A stretch of DNA of 64,000 nt, taken from assembly GCF_051020765.1 (NCBI RefSeq), contig NW_027469122.1, forward strand, positions 496,001 to 560,000, in the 5' to 3' direction. Origin of the DNA: Lasioglossum baleicum (taxonomy: Eukaryota; Arthropoda; Insecta; Hymenoptera; Halictidae). Both the position numbers and the translations under genes were made by a program. Below, piece after piece: positions 21,173-31,254 of the stretch (positions within the stretch are counted from its first letter, which is position 1; every line of letters starts with the position of its first letter). The notes below the pieces were generated by a model that saw nothing but the letters and a program-made list of their open reading frames with translations, was not told the origin of the DNA and did not search any database.

Positions 21173-22835
21173 TGTCGGAGGCTGATTGGAAAGGTCACGC
21201 CGTTCACCGGTTCTCGACAGAATCGGTGACCGGACTCGGGAAATTATGGCCTGACGGCCGGGCCACGCTCGGTCGCGCGAAACGTGGTCCTCCCGGGACA
21301 AACAATCACTCGCGTATTCGAAATTGTTCTCCCTCGAGCGCTCGAAATGGGACCTACGGGCGCCAGGCACGCACTCGTGCCGCACGAAAACAATCGGGAT
21401 TCAAACCCGAGGGATCACTTTTCCGAACACACGAGGATTGCGCGACCTGGGATAGCGGTAGAAGGGTCCAAGGTGACACGTGGGATGAAGGACGGGGCAT
21501 TCCCCGCGACGGGAACGTTTCTCACAGGGAAAGAATGAACCGAGACATTTACGGCAGACAAAGATCGTTTATTATCTCGGGAATTAACGTTGACAGGCCA
21601 CCGGCGAGAGCCGGTGGCAAACAAGATGGCCGCCGGCGCGATCTCAATCGATTTCGAAGGGTGTTCGGTCGTTCGCGCGTAATATTCCCGGTTCGCGTCG
21701 GACTCGGCGGTCACAGGATTCCGCGTGAATGATACAAGCCTGGAAAGGCACGATTTCCGCCGAGCCCCGATAGAATACGCGTCGCAGTGCGAAGAGACTA
21801 GGCGAGGACGGCAAACACGTAGCGAGATCGAAGCGGGCGCGTCGCGCCGTCCCACCGTGGAACTTCCGAGGATCGTGAATCTAAAGGGCCGCAATCGAAA
21901 TTCGTACGTCCCGCAAAACCACTCGGGATCGCTACGACACACTGCTTCGGCGCCGGCGCGAGAACACTCGTCTCGGACCCCGGACGCGCCGAAGCACTTA
22001 GCCCGCGCAAATAGGTTACAGAACCTTCCAAAAGACGTCCCGAGCCAACACGAGCAATCACAGAACTTTATTCGCAACAATATGACCGGTACTTACCAAA
22101 CGGCACGGCTCAAGCCCGACAATGGCGGTCGTAGCACAGTACTTTTCGACGACAACGCGGTTAGAGAACACGTGATGCTACTACTGAGTCCTTCGTCCTA
22201 GTGACACACTTCGCGTCGGCTCGGAACGCGGAAACGGGGCGTCCCCCACTACTTCCTCATCTATCCTCGCTGCTACGACGGCCGGACCTATCGCGTGGCT
22301 CCTCGCTACAGGGCCGAATTCAGGGAATTCGGACCCGGGCCTCCGACAATTGTTCATTTTCTCGGGGCCGCGTCCGATAACGCTGCGAGGGCGAGGGGAT
22401 GGACCCGAGCTATTCCAGGTGAGCTCTCGTGGCTGTTCCCGGGTGAGAGTCGGCAAGGTTGGGCAGATGAACGTCCCTACGAAGTCATTCCCTCGTCGTC
22501 ATCTCCGGGTTGGTGAATCCGAGCTCGGTCCAATCCCCGTTGTCTTCCTCGTTCGCGCCGTTGCGTGATAGGTCGGCCGGGCGTCTTCCCGTAATGGCTT
22601 TCGCCAATTAGCAGTTGCGGATAGGTGTCGGCTCCCCTTGCAAGGGAGCAGGTCCTGAAACTCCGTGTCGCGCCCAGCGGCGCGACATTCAAATGCGATA
22701 AATTTTCCGCCGCTGGAGGCCGGTTGTCTCCAGGGAGATCGATCGCTACGCTCGCTTCGATTCGTATCGGCTCGCGAGTGACCCGGTCTCGGTTAAAAGG
22801 GTTCGGACAGACGTCGGCAAAGCTGCCACGTCACA
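21173..22835 (-). mobile_element. Gypsy-3 3' LTR
   Basis: On the minus strand it starts TGTGACGTGGCAGC immediately after a polypurine tract and may end ...CAGCCTCCGACA at 21173. AATAAA signals on the minus strand lie at 22072-22067 and 21573-21568. There is no coding pattern beyond chance frames. The length of about 1.66 kb is close to the Gypsy-2 LTR. The left boundary is the nearest TG and is uncertain; no second copy is present to confirm it. Confidence 0.55.
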
Positions 22836-22853
22836 ACTCCTCCCCCCCTAAAG
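22836..22853 (-). promoter_or_regulatory. Gypsy-3 polypurine tract
   Basis: The minus strand reads CTTTAGGGGGGGAGGAGT directly before the TG of the LTR. Confidence 0.6.
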
Positions 22854-23421
22854 GAGACCGGGGCACACCGCTTGGCAGTTACCGGTCATTTCATTCGTGG
22901 GCTCGGTGACGATCGATCATCCTCAGAGTTCCGTGGTGTACCCCAAAACCAACATAGAGACATGTACGAACCCGACAACACCAGTCCCAGACAAGTACCT
23001 GCAATCTTAACCTCCTTACTTCTTTCCTGGTGACGAGGCCTGTTGACTTTGCTGGCCTGCATCTGAAACGAAACTAACGCTCCTGCCGGGCCCCGCTTGG
23101 CCCGGATGCTTGACGACGACGGGGCAGAGGTGAATGAAGCCTACCCTCTTTTATTATCAATCATTTTTATTCTGCGCCGTGGCGCGGCAAGGACGAACAT
23201 TGTAGCACCTTTAAGTGCGGCCAAACTTGTGTGAGACCTCAAAAATAAAAAAACAATCTAACCTTTGCGTGCCTGTTGGCGCGGCAAGGTCTCCCACACC
23301 CAAAACTAAAATAAATAAACCCTCTTTGGTATTCCCCTGATTCCCTTCGTCAGTCTTCTTATACTCTCTATGTCGGGCGTTGGTGGTGCTGCCGTTCTCT
23401 CCTTCGGTGCTGGGCGCCCGC
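22854..23421. other. Gypsy-3 3' untranslated spacer
   Basis: It lies between the third ORF and the polypurine tract. It includes two GGCGCGGCAAGG copies (about 23173 and 23279) and an imperfect inverted repeat GTGTGAGACCT/AGGTCTCCCACAC. No gene seen. Confidence 0.4.
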
Positions 23422-24354
23422 CTAACATCTGGGCCCCCGGTCGTGTCGTGGCCCTCCCGTCCTCCAGGAGTGTTTACACTCCGGGCACGTCTTGACGGTA
23501 TAGAACGGCCGCCCGCACCGGAAACAATAGTCCCATTTCTGTGGCTTGCGGCATTCGTGGTGGGTGTGCTCCATACTGTGGCACCGCCAACACCCGAACT
23601 TTACCTCGCAGCCCCTCTTCTTCTTGGCGGCTCCCCTCCACTTGTGTCCGCTCCGTGGCATCCCCCTCGCCAACTCCTCTCCCCTGTTCGGCCCCTGGGT
23701 TACTTCCCTTCTCCCCGGGACTGGCATCTCGAGCGCGTGGAGGTGCTCCTGCTGGATGCGTTGCATCCTGGCCTCCATGCTTTCGCGCTGGTGGGTGTTG
23801 TTCCCTCCCGGTGCTTGCGGCACGATGGCCATAAATACTGCGGCCGGGCTCGGTCGCGGCTTGGTCTGGGTTGCTGGGGCCGGCATCTTTCCCGGGACCG
23901 GGTTCGCCATCCGGGCTGACCTCTCCTGTCCCCGGGGTCCTCCCCTGCCGAAGGCCTTGGCCCAAGCCAATATGAGCTCGCTCTCTTCCTCCCGGAGTTG
24001 CGATCGCCGGAGTGGGGTTTTTATCGGGGTGGGGTTTTCCGGCCTCCCCCCCGGTATCTCCTCCACGTACTTGGCGGAGTCATCGGCCCCTGCGGATATG
24101 GCAAACGGATACAAAGCCCTTAGGGCTCCCAGGAGGCCTCGCCGGATCACTACTTCCGACTGCACCGTGTCCGCCTCCTCCTCACTTTCCTCGTTCGGCG
24201 ATTCGCTGGGCTTTTCCTCCTGCTGTTCGGTGGGCTCTCCTTCGTCGCGGGAGGTTTCCTCCGGCACATTTACTTCGGCTGTAGCCTCCGTTACGATGTT
24301 CTGAGGGCCTAGTAGGGCCTGCATCCAAGCGTCCACCCAACTTTGTTCGTCCAT
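23422..24354 (-). CDS. Gypsy-3 third ORF with zinc knuckles (env position)
   Basis: 310 codons, ATG at 24354, 66 bases after the pol stop. The N-terminal 70 residues are acidic (EEKPSESPNEESEEEADT); the middle is Pro/Gln-rich. The C-terminus (about residues 258-300) has CWRCHSMEHTHHEC, a CCHC knuckle, then CFRCGRPFYTVKTCPECK, a second cysteine cluster. The same two-cluster layout ends the Gag of this element (CWNCRKTGHLSRHC, then CYGCGAGGVTMKRCQRC). There is no signal peptide, transmembrane helix or furin site, so it is not an envelope. A second nucleic-acid-binding, Gag-like protein is the best inference; its role is unknown. The frame is intact. Confidence 0.75.
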   Translation of the reverse strand: MDEQSWVDAWMQALLGPQNIVTEATAEVNVPEETSRDEGEPTEQQEEKPSESPNEESEEEADTVQSEVVIRRGLLGALRALYPFAISAGADDSAKYVEEIPGGRPENPTPIKTPLRRSQLREEESELILAWAKAFGRGGPRGQERSARMANPVPGKMPAPATQTKPRPSPAAVFMAIVPQAPGGNNTHQRESMEARMQRIQQEHLHALEMPVPGRREVTQGPNRGEELARGMPRSGHKWRGAAKKKRGCEVKFGCWRCHSMEHTHHECRKPQKWDYCFRCGRPFYTVKTCPECKHSWRTGGPRHDRGPRC

Positions 24355-24420
24355 ATTACTATCTTTTTTTTTTCTTGACGGTAAGGACGGTAATCTGTGG
24401 AGCGAGAAGATCCTACGGTA

Positions 24421-27162
24421 TTAATTGGTGTTCGATGGTGGCTGTGGGGGGAAGTATGGCTTGAGATCCTCAATGTGAGCTTTGCCGAGGGTGCGTCCGT
24501 CCTCCGCGGTTAGGACGTACACCCCCGGCGATAACTTCTGTGTGACCGTGACGGGGCCGATAAATTTCGGCACTAACTTTGCCGCTACATAATTTGCCGC
24601 CGAGGAGAGTACTCGCTGTCGCTTCATTACCTTATCCTCGACGTTAAATTCCTTATCTCTCCGCCGCATTTTATAATAGTGCGCCTGTCTCTTATACGCG
24701 TCCTCGAGGTTCTCCAACATCCAGTGCCTTAACGACGGCAACTGTGACACTCTCTTCTTCCACGTATCGTTGGAGGTCACCTCGAGGTCGACAGGAGGGT
24801 CTACGCTTGCCCTAACGCACTTCGCCGGTCGTGGCTCTCGCCCGAAATTCAGAAACGCGGGAGAGGCCTGTAGTACGGAATGGTACGCGGTATTATACGC
24901 GAATCTAAATTGCGGTAAATTGAGGTCCCAATCTCGGTGATCCCTACCAATGTAAGCTACAATCATTGTCTTCAGAATTCGATTAACGCGCTCTATCGGA
25001 TTGGCCTGCGGATGGTACGGGGGGGTCGTAGTGAGTCGGATTCCGTACTCTTCCGCGAGCTCCCGAATACTTTTGTTGGCGAACTCCGTACCGTTATCCG
25101 TTAATAGGACGTCCGGAGTCCCCCAACGCGAGAAGATTAACGCCTCGAGTGCCTCGGCAATCTTTTGGCCGGTCACTTTTCGGAGCGGGGTACACTCGAT
25201 CCATTTCGTGAATAGATCCTGGATCACCAGGAGGTAAACATTGCCGGTCCTGCTGGGCGGAAACGGGCCCATTATGTCCGCTGCTACTACTGACCATGGC
25301 GTGTCAACACGGCGCCGACCCATCAACCCCGGTGGAAGTGCTTGCTCCACCTTCGTGAGTTGACAGGTATTACAGCGTCTCACGTATTCGACCACTGTCC
25401 TGTACATGCCAGGCCAGTAATAGCGGGACGCGATACGCTGGTACGTCTTTTCGACGCCCAGATGCCCCGCCTGCGGATTGTCATGCGCCTCCTGCAGGAT
25501 CTCGGTTCTGCGCTCCTCCGGTATCACCAGTTTCCATTCACACCCATCTGACCCTAGTGTTTCCGCGATGAGGGGATCGGTACGGCGGCAAAATAGTTCC
25601 CCGTCCCGAATGGACCAGTCCTTATTTTTATTCGGGTTCCGCTCTACTTCCGCGAACTTCCCCTCGTACCAATTCGCTCGAATTGTTGCCACAACGTGTG
25701 TCCCGCTTTCTTCGACCCCCTCCCCCTCGAATGCTCGCGATAGTGCATCCGGCACTTTATTCAGGGCTCCCTGCCGATATACCACTTTAAAATCGTATTT
25801 CATTAGCTGCAGGGCCCACCGTGCTATCCTACCCGTTGGGTTCTTCAACGTTCTAAGCCAGCGCAGGCTGTTGTGGTCCGTCACCACCGTGAACGCGTAC
25901 CCCTCCAAGTAGGGTCGAAACTTCTCTACCGCCCAGACGATCGCGAGGCATTCCAATTCCGTGGCGGAATATTTTCTCTCCGGTACCGATAGAGATCTAC
26001 TCGCGAATGCGATAACTCTTTCGACTTCATCGACCTCCTGCGTTAATACGGCGCCTAGTCCCACCGTACTTGCGTCCGTCTGTACTGTGAAGGGGACTTC
26101 GAAATTTGGGCACGAGAGGGTAGGTGCTGAGGCTATCGCGTCTCGAAGGGATTCGAAGGCGGTTTGTTGATCGTCCTTCCATTCCCATGCGCGATCTTTC
26201 CGTAAAAGGCCATTTAATGGTTCGGCAAGTGTGGCGAATCCCGGGATGAATCTTCTATACCAAGAAGCCATTCCAAGGAAACGTCGCACCTGCTTCACCG
26301 TTTTTGGCGGAGGGAACGATAATACGGGTTGCACTTTCTCCGCATCTACCTTTAGCCCCTCTCGGCTCACCACGAAGCCCAAGTACCGGACTTCCTGTCG
26401 GCAAAACTCGCACTTTTTCGCATTGATTATTAGACCAGCCTTTTTGATCTTATTCAACACTCTATCGAGCCACACGAGATGTTCCGTGAACGTCTTGGTG
26501 ACGATAATAATATCGTCTAAATACGAAAACGCGTGCGGCTCCATTTCCGGCCCTATCAATCGGTCTAATAATCTCTGAAAAGTTGCGGGAGCGCTTGACA
26601 GTCCGTACGGCATGCGGCGGAAATGGAATAGGCCCTTCCCCGGGACCGTGAAAGCTGTTATTTCCCGGCTTTTCTCTTCCAGGGGAATTTGAAAATACGC
26701 CTGACTGAGGTCGATTGTCGAAATGTATTTCGCCGAACGTAATTTGTCGAGAATCTGTGTCATGAGCGGCAGCGGATACGCGTCCTTCCTCGAGACCTCG
26801 TTAACTTTCCGAAAATCGAGACAGAAGCGGTACGTACCATTGGCCTTCTCGACCATCACTATCGGACTTGACCAGGCACTCTGCGATGGCTCTATTATGC
26901 CGTCGGCCAGTAGTTTATCTACTTCCTGGTATATGGCCTCCTGTACCTTCGGGGAGACGGCATAATATCGCTGTTTAATAGGTTGATGGTCACCCACATC
27001 GATTCTGTGGCTGATCAAGTCCGTTATGCCCGTCATTTTGTCGAATTCCGGCAACGTGGACTCGAGGAAGGCGTCTAAGCGACTCTTTTCACTGTCCGTT
27101 AAAATCTGCAGACCACAACATACCGCGTTAGGGGGGGGTGTCTTCGAAACGGAACCTATCAC
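24421..27162 (-). CDS. pol: Gypsy-3 pol: reverse transcriptase, RNase H, integrase
   Basis: 913 open codons. In order: RT with FCLDFRKVNEVSRKDAYPLP, STIDLSQAYFQIPL, MPYGLSSAPATFQRL and the YLDD active site near residue 215; RNase H with QTDAS, SATELECLAIVWAVEK and VTDHNSL; integrase with HHCC (AHDNPQAGHLG, CNTCQ) and DDE residues in AADIMGP, LTDNG and NPIERVN; then a GPY/F-like tail (IGPVTVTQKLSPGVYVL) ending in HIEDLKPYF. All catalytic residues are present. The listed first codon is GTG, not ATG: the frame should continue from protease but is offset by one base at a G8/C8 run (27131-27138). Either an inactivating indel, an assembly error or a second frameshift. Confidence 0.9.
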   Translation of the reverse strand: MIGSVSKTPPPNAVCCGLQILTDSEKSRLDAFLESTLPEFDKMTGITDLISHRIDVGDHQPIKQRYYAVSPKVQEAIYQEVDKLLADGIIEPSQSAWSSPIVMVEKANGTYRFCLDFRKVNEVSRKDAYPLPLMTQILDKLRSAKYISTIDLSQAYFQIPLEEKSREITAFTVPGKGLFHFRRMPYGLSSAPATFQRLLDRLIGPEMEPHAFSYLDDIIIVTKTFTEHLVWLDRVLNKIKKAGLIINAKKCEFCRQEVRYLGFVVSREGLKVDAEKVQPVLSFPPPKTVKQVRRFLGMASWYRRFIPGFATLAEPLNGLLRKDRAWEWKDDQQTAFESLRDAIASAPTLSCPNFEVPFTVQTDASTVGLGAVLTQEVDEVERVIAFASRSLSVPERKYSATELECLAIVWAVEKFRPYLEGYAFTVVTDHNSLRWLRTLKNPTGRIARWALQLMKYDFKVVYRQGALNKVPDALSRAFEGEGVEESGTHVVATIRANWYEGKFAEVERNPNKNKDWSIRDGELFCRRTDPLIAETLGSDGCEWKLVIPEERRTEILQEAHDNPQAGHLGVEKTYQRIASRYYWPGMYRTVVEYVRRCNTCQLTKVEQALPPGLMGRRRVDTPWSVVAADIMGPFPPSRTGNVYLLVIQDLFTKWIECTPLRKVTGQKIAEALEALIFSRWGTPDVLLTDNGTEFANKSIRELAEEYGIRLTTTPPYHPQANPIERVNRILKTMIVAYIGRDHRDWDLNLPQFRFAYNTAYHSVLQASPAFLNFGREPRPAKCVRASVDPPVDLEVTSNDTWKKRVSQLPSLRHWMLENLEDAYKRQAHYYKMRRRDKEFNVEDKVMKRQRVLSSAANYVAAKLVPKFIGPVTVTQKLSPGVYVLTAEDGRTLGKAHIEDLKPYFPPQPPSNTN

Positions 27163-27697
27163 CGGGCCGCGACGCGAAATACCAGACAGCGTTATGGTAT
27201 TCCGCTACTATGCCGAACTTCGCTATCGAATCCGTACCTAGTAGTAGGGGGGTCACGAGATTGTCTAGGACCTTCGCGGCTACCACGCGTCTCTCTTCGC
27301 CTATTCTTAACTGAAAATGTGCCTCGTCTTCGGCACGATCTAAAGCCCCCGTGGCAAGAAGGAAATAGCACGGTTTTCCCGCTTTAATGAGCTCGATACT
27401 AGTGCCCTTAACTTTACCGAGGATGTCCCGACTAATAAATGTCAGGGACGACCCCGAATCGATTAGGGCGCGCGTGGCCATTTTGCCGATAAATGCGTCT
27501 ACGGTTAGCAAAGGAGGGCGGTATTTGTCCCCGACAGTTACTACGCGGGCCGATATCAATTCGGGTGGAGTCTCTCCGGCCGCTCCGATTGACTCCCCCT
27601 GTCGTTTCCCGATCGCGGTCGACACCTTTGGCAACGTTTCATCGTGACACCTCCCGCCCCGCAACCGTAACAATGTAACCGACGTTCTTCTCGGCAA
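27128..27697 (-). CDS. Gypsy-3 protease, -1 frame from gag
   Basis: Retropepsin-type aspartic protease: catalytic ALIDSGSS near residue 78 (D-S-G instead of D-T-G) and the C-terminal LLLGTDSIAKFG (ILG-type motif). It has no ATG; the frame is -1 relative to gag and overlaps it at 27556-27697, where the heptamer GGGAAAC sits in the right phase. It ends at 27128 just past the C8 run, where RT continues in another frame. It processes Gag and Pol during particle maturation. Confidence 0.8.
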   Translation of the reverse strand: MPRRTSVTLLRLRGGRCHDETLPKVSTAIGKRQGESIGAAGETPPELISARVVTVGDKYRPPLLTVDAFIGKMATRALIDSGSSLTFISRDILGKVKGTSIELIKAGKPCYFLLATGALDRAEDEAHFQLRIGEERRVVAAKVLDNLVTPLLLGTDSIAKFGIVAEYHNAVWYFASRPGDRFRFEDTPP

Positions 27698-28869
27698 TGG
27701 CGTGAGAGGTGACCGGTCTTACGGCAATTCCAACATTGCAGCCGAATCCCTCCGTTCGCACGCTGTTTATCGTGCGAGTCCCATTGGCCTGTTGTTACGG
27801 CTGCGGTCATCTCCGCCGCGCGAGGGCGGGGCTCACGCGAGGGGTCCCGTGATGTTTTTCCGGATCGGGATTTTTCGCTTCCCTTCGGCGTGGCTTGTGG
27901 AACACTCTTCCTTAGCGCCGCCTTGGGTTCGCGAGTTCCCGACCCAGATCTCGAGCTCCCCCCGGCAGATTTAAATGAACTCGCGTCCGAATCTCCCGTC
28001 TCGTCCCCGCTGGTGGTTGCTACCGCGTTCGCATACTCGAAACGGACTGATCTATTCCGCGTTTCCGATCTAGAGCGCGAGTATCGGGGGGAATCTGAAG
28101 CGGAACCGGGGCGATCCTCCCGCGAGGATTTCGGCCCATTCTTGTTCCTTTGCTCTATCTCCCGTTCAGCTTCAATTAACTGTTTACGCAGTTCTCTCAC
28201 CGTAGCTATCGAACCAATCGCTACGGAACGCTGCAGGGATGGCCTTGCGCCCCAATATAACCGCTTCGCCTTTTTCTGTTCCGACCACGGTGGCTGTAAT
28301 CTCTTAAATAAGACCGACATTTTCATAATGTATTCGCGTACCGGTTCATCCTTCTCCTGATAATTATCTTTTATTCTGCGTACCAGAGTGTCCTGGTAGT
28401 CCGTTTCCCCGAAAAATTCCCTAAAAGCCTCCGCGAATTCCTCCCATGTTGTACACTCCGCTCCCTCCTCCTTGTACCAATGCTTTGCGATTCCCCCGAG
28501 ACATACCGCTAAACAACGTAACAAGTCGGTTCTTGCGATATTACAATACTCCCGTTGTAGCTCTACATCTTCTAGAAACTCCTCTGGGTCCTCTTCCGGT
28601 TCTCCGGTGAATTTTAATTTCCATCGTCGCATTATGTCGACGATGGGTGTTCCCTGGTAATAAAGGTCTCGAGGTCTCGCTCCGCTCGGTACTCGGGATG
28701 TGGGGACTGGGAGGATTACTTCGCGAGGGGGTGACCTCTCTCTGTTGCCCCTTACGTACCCCGAGGGGCCCGCTTCGGATACCCATTCCTGTTCCATCGC
28801 GTCTCCGTAAACCGATCGCTCTTCCGAGTTGGACCGTTCCCTTTTCGGTATATTAAGTAGGCTTCTCAT
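27556..28869 (-). CDS. gag: Gypsy-3 gag
   Basis: 437 residues with ATG at 28869. The N-terminal 80 residues are Arg/Ser/Pro-rich; then a retrotransposon capsid domain (about residues 85-215) with MRRWKLKFTGEPEEDPEEFL, LAVCLGGIAKHWYKEE, WEEFAEAFREFFGETDY and VREYIMKMSVLFKRL. A Ser/Arg-rich linker follows, then the nucleocapsid: CWNCRKTGHLSRHC (CCHC) and CYGCGAGGVTMKRCQRC. It forms the virus-like particle and binds genomic RNA. The frame is intact to a stop after the frameshift site. Confidence 0.88.
   Translation of the reverse strand: MRSLLNIPKRERSNSEERSVYGDAMEQEWVSEAGPSGYVRGNRERSPPREVILPVPTSRVPSGARPRDLYYQGTPIVDIMRRWKLKFTGEPEEDPEEFLEDVELQREYCNIARTDLLRCLAVCLGGIAKHWYKEEGAECTTWEEFAEAFREFFGETDYQDTLVRRIKDNYQEKDEPVREYIMKMSVLFKRLQPPWSEQKKAKRLYWGARPSLQRSVAIGSIATVRELRKQLIEAEREIEQRNKNGPKSSREDRPGSASDSPRYSRSRSETRNRSVRFEYANAVATTSGDETGDSDASSFKSAGGSSRSGSGTREPKAALRKSVPQATPKGSEKSRSGKTSRDPSREPRPRAAEMTAAVTTGQWDSHDKQRANGGIRLQCWNCRKTGHLSRHCREERRLHCYGCGAGGVTMKRCQRCRPRSGNDRGSQSERPERLHPN
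27604..27610 (-). promoter_or_regulatory. -1 ribosomal frameshift heptamer GGGAAAC (Gypsy-3 gag-pro)
   Basis: The gag codons read G GGA AAC across this site, the X-XXY-YYZ pattern needed for simultaneous slippage. Shifting gives GGG AAA CGA, which continues directly into the protease frame. About 6 bases downstream a GGGAGTC/GACTCC stem with an 18-base loop can form. Confidence 0.75.
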
Positions 28870-29250
28870 TTGTCCGGGGTTTCGGTACCTGACTACTCTG
28901 GTTGCGGTTGTACGATATGATGGATAGGGATCGGGTTCGCCGGCCGCGCTACACGAATGACGGCCCCGCTAATTGCGGAAATTATTCGAGAGAGAGAGAA
29001 CGCGTATCTATTTTGTACCCGCGAGCAAACGAAAAATCCGATTTTTCTTACATGGCCTTCCCCCGGCAATTCCTCCTTCTACATTTCGCGGCAGGAAAGA
29101 GTAAGTATCCTATCGAGTATCCTAATCGCGTTCTACTGCCCGTCGACAGTGTTAATACGCGTTTACCGTAACTAACCGTCGTACCCCCTCCTCCTTTTCT
29201 CGGCCAGCGCTAGCCGTCGTAATCCATACTTGAGGGGTGTACGATATGTT
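28870..29250 (-). other. Gypsy-3 5' leader, no 5' LTR found
   Basis: Upstream of gag on the minus strand. I searched by eye for a second copy of the LTR (TGTGACGTGG...) up to 30209 and saw none, nor a clear primer binding site. The element is probably cut at its 5' end. Confidence 0.4.
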
Positions 29251-30209
29251 GCCAATTTAACTCGAAAATCACAAATACACCCGAACTAATTTAATCGAGG
29301 TTAAGACGGCACTCGTCTAGGCTACAACATTGACACCTCAAACCATATTCTCCCCCAGCACCACACATAAAAAAACATTATAAAAAAAACATGTGGGTGG
29401 GCGACAAAAATTTTCTTTTGGGGAAAATACACAGCAAATTTCAATCAATTTTGCATAAATTATATCGGTCGTGCGTCATTCCAGGCCTCGATAACTAATT
29501 TTCTTTTTGGCGGGTGACCCCGACAAAACAAAATACTTGTTTGATTAATTTGTGTCTCCTCGGGCGAGATTTAGCGGCACAACCTCCGCGTGCTATATCC
29601 CGCGTGCCGGTTTGCGAGGGGCACCCTCGACTTGCTGGTGGGTCGCACTCGTTGGCGCGTCCCGTACCAGCAAGTGCGATAGTCGCCCGTACCACGCAAC
29701 TGACCGCGAGACCCCACAAACTACGAAGGTTGCTTCCCTAAACTCCTTCGGAGACGTTAAAAAAAAAAATTAATAAATAATAAAATACGTCCACAATAAA
29801 TAAATTATTAAATAAATTAATAAATAAATAATTTGAATAAATTAACTAAATAGAGCTTCTACAATAAATAAATAAATTAGTAAATAAATAAATAACTTAT
29901 TCAACCATTAAATAAATAAATACTGCGATCCATAGACTATTAAATCTCCAAGATAGTAATCCATTAAATAATCAAATACTTAATCCATGTAATTTTGGTC
30001 ACCCGGTATTTACGCTCAGCCGCTGGAATGGCACACGAAACACTTACAAGGTGAACCTTGCAGACAGTAAATATCAAATTGTAATACAATTCCGTGCTGG
30101 CTCGATTCTCCCGACTGAATGAACGAGAGAGAAAAAAAATGTTTACACGGGTCGCGTGTCTCTATTACGCCGCGGCTCGCTTCGTCTCTGTGACTCGTCT
30201 TTCAAAATT
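29251..30209. other. AT-rich spacer with TAAA-type simple repeats
   Basis: It contains a dense (TAAA/TAAATAAA)n stretch at about 29760-29930 and no ORF with a domain. A TTGGCGGGTGACCCCGAC string near 29507-29524 loosely recalls a retroelement primer site, without an LTR beside it. Confidence 0.4.
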
Positions 30210-30759
30210 GCAAAAGCTCGTACTCAATTTACCTCGTGAACTTGTCTGAAACTAAACGTGCAACTTCTACGGAAAAGGAAATCACAGGTTGTAAAATGTT
30301 CGGAGACAATTATAGAAAACAGAGTTACAGACTATATAATTGATTAATAAAACTGTTATTTATCCCAAATAAGGTATGGACTTTTGCAAACACATTACTA
30401 ATACATTACGTTTAGTAATACATTATTGGCTAACGATTGAAGGCTGTTAAAGGATCTAGTAAAGAATCATTGGTCATGGACTTTAGAAAATGACGAAAAG
30501 ATATTATATCTTAAATATAAACATATTATTAATATATTCAACGAAAAATATCCTGCATCGCTTATGGGTTGTAGTAGTTAGATTTTTAAAAAAATACTGT
30601 CCACACTTGGACATCAGTCAATTATACATATAGGGGAAAATTATAACAAGATTTTCTTGTGGTCAAACAATGGATTATATGTACTTACTTAGACTACATT
30701 ATCCTAACAACTAGTCAATTCACTCATAAGAGCACGTCAAGATAAAATTGACCAACATC

Positions 30760-31194
30760 TTACATTCTAATACATCTACTACGCCTCGAAGTTATTGAAC
30801 CCACGTTCGCCACACTCTGCACTGGATTTCGAGGAATTTTTCGAACCACTCCAGTTTTGGTTCGGACGAAAGGAACAACTCTTCTCACCTGTGCAGGAAT
30901 TATTAGATCCCTCTGTACATTCGTTGTCGGCTCATCCACAGCTTCCCCTAGAAAACGTTCATTCATTATCCGCATTGCACGTTGCTTATGATGCCTAGCG
31001 GTTTGTCTTAGGATCTTGTCTGCCCTACAGACATTTGACCATTTCCGTGACACTTGAGCAGCGCAAAGCAGAGACTTAGGCTCCAACTTGCGTAGAATCA
31101 GCTGGGATATCTCCGGCGGGAGTTCAGAAATGAAATCCAACTTGGCAGGTTCCAGTAGTCCTAGCGCACGGAGGAAAGACCTGAAGAACTCCAT
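30760..31194 (-). CDS. F-box protein, array copy 1
   Basis: 144 residues, ATG at 31194 in good context (GGCAACATGG). Residues about 18-65 form an F-box: LDFISELPPEISQLILRKLE, then LLCAAQVSRKW and VCRADKIL. It is closest in style to the F-box of FBXW7/Cdc4-type proteins. F-boxes bind SKP1 in SCF ubiquitin ligases. Nothing follows that looks like WD40 or leucine-rich repeats; the C-terminal 75 residues are basic (RRVVPFVRTKTGVVRK, ending TSRRSRCIRM) and unrecognised, so no substrate can be named. The gene has no intron in the coding region. No AATAAA lies within about 400 bases after the stop. All seven copies keep the full frame. Confidence 0.8.
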   Translation of the reverse strand: MEFFRSFLRALGLLEPAKLDFISELPPEISQLILRKLEPKSLLCAAQVSRKWSNVCRADKILRQTARHHKQRAMRIMNERFLGEAVDEPTTNVQRDLIIPAQVRRVVPFVRTKTGVVRKIPRNPVQSVANVGSITSRRSRCIRM

Positions 31195-31219
31195 GTTGCC
31201 GCTGCAGCGTCAGGATCTC

Positions 31220-31254
31220 GAATGATCTACTGTTCCAAATTTTGGGTTTATATA
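31220..31254 (-). promoter_or_regulatory. Core promoter of F-box copy 1 (TATA + Inr)
   Basis: Minus strand: TATATAAA starting at 31254 and TCATTC (arthropod initiator TCAKTY) at 31225-31220. The initiator A at 31223 is 31 bases from the TATA start, the canonical distance, and would give a 29-base 5' UTR. An ATTGG (inverted CCAAT) lies about 45 bases further upstream. Confidence 0.75.

Noticed and set aside
29505..29525. Primer binding site for a Gypsy 5' LTR
   Set aside because: Only loose similarity to known sites and no LTR beside it.
30760..31194. F-box array as integrated viral DNA (some small viruses encode F-box proteins)
   Set aside because: No replication or capsid gene in the unit, and a host-type TATA/Inr promoter; nothing viral is visible.
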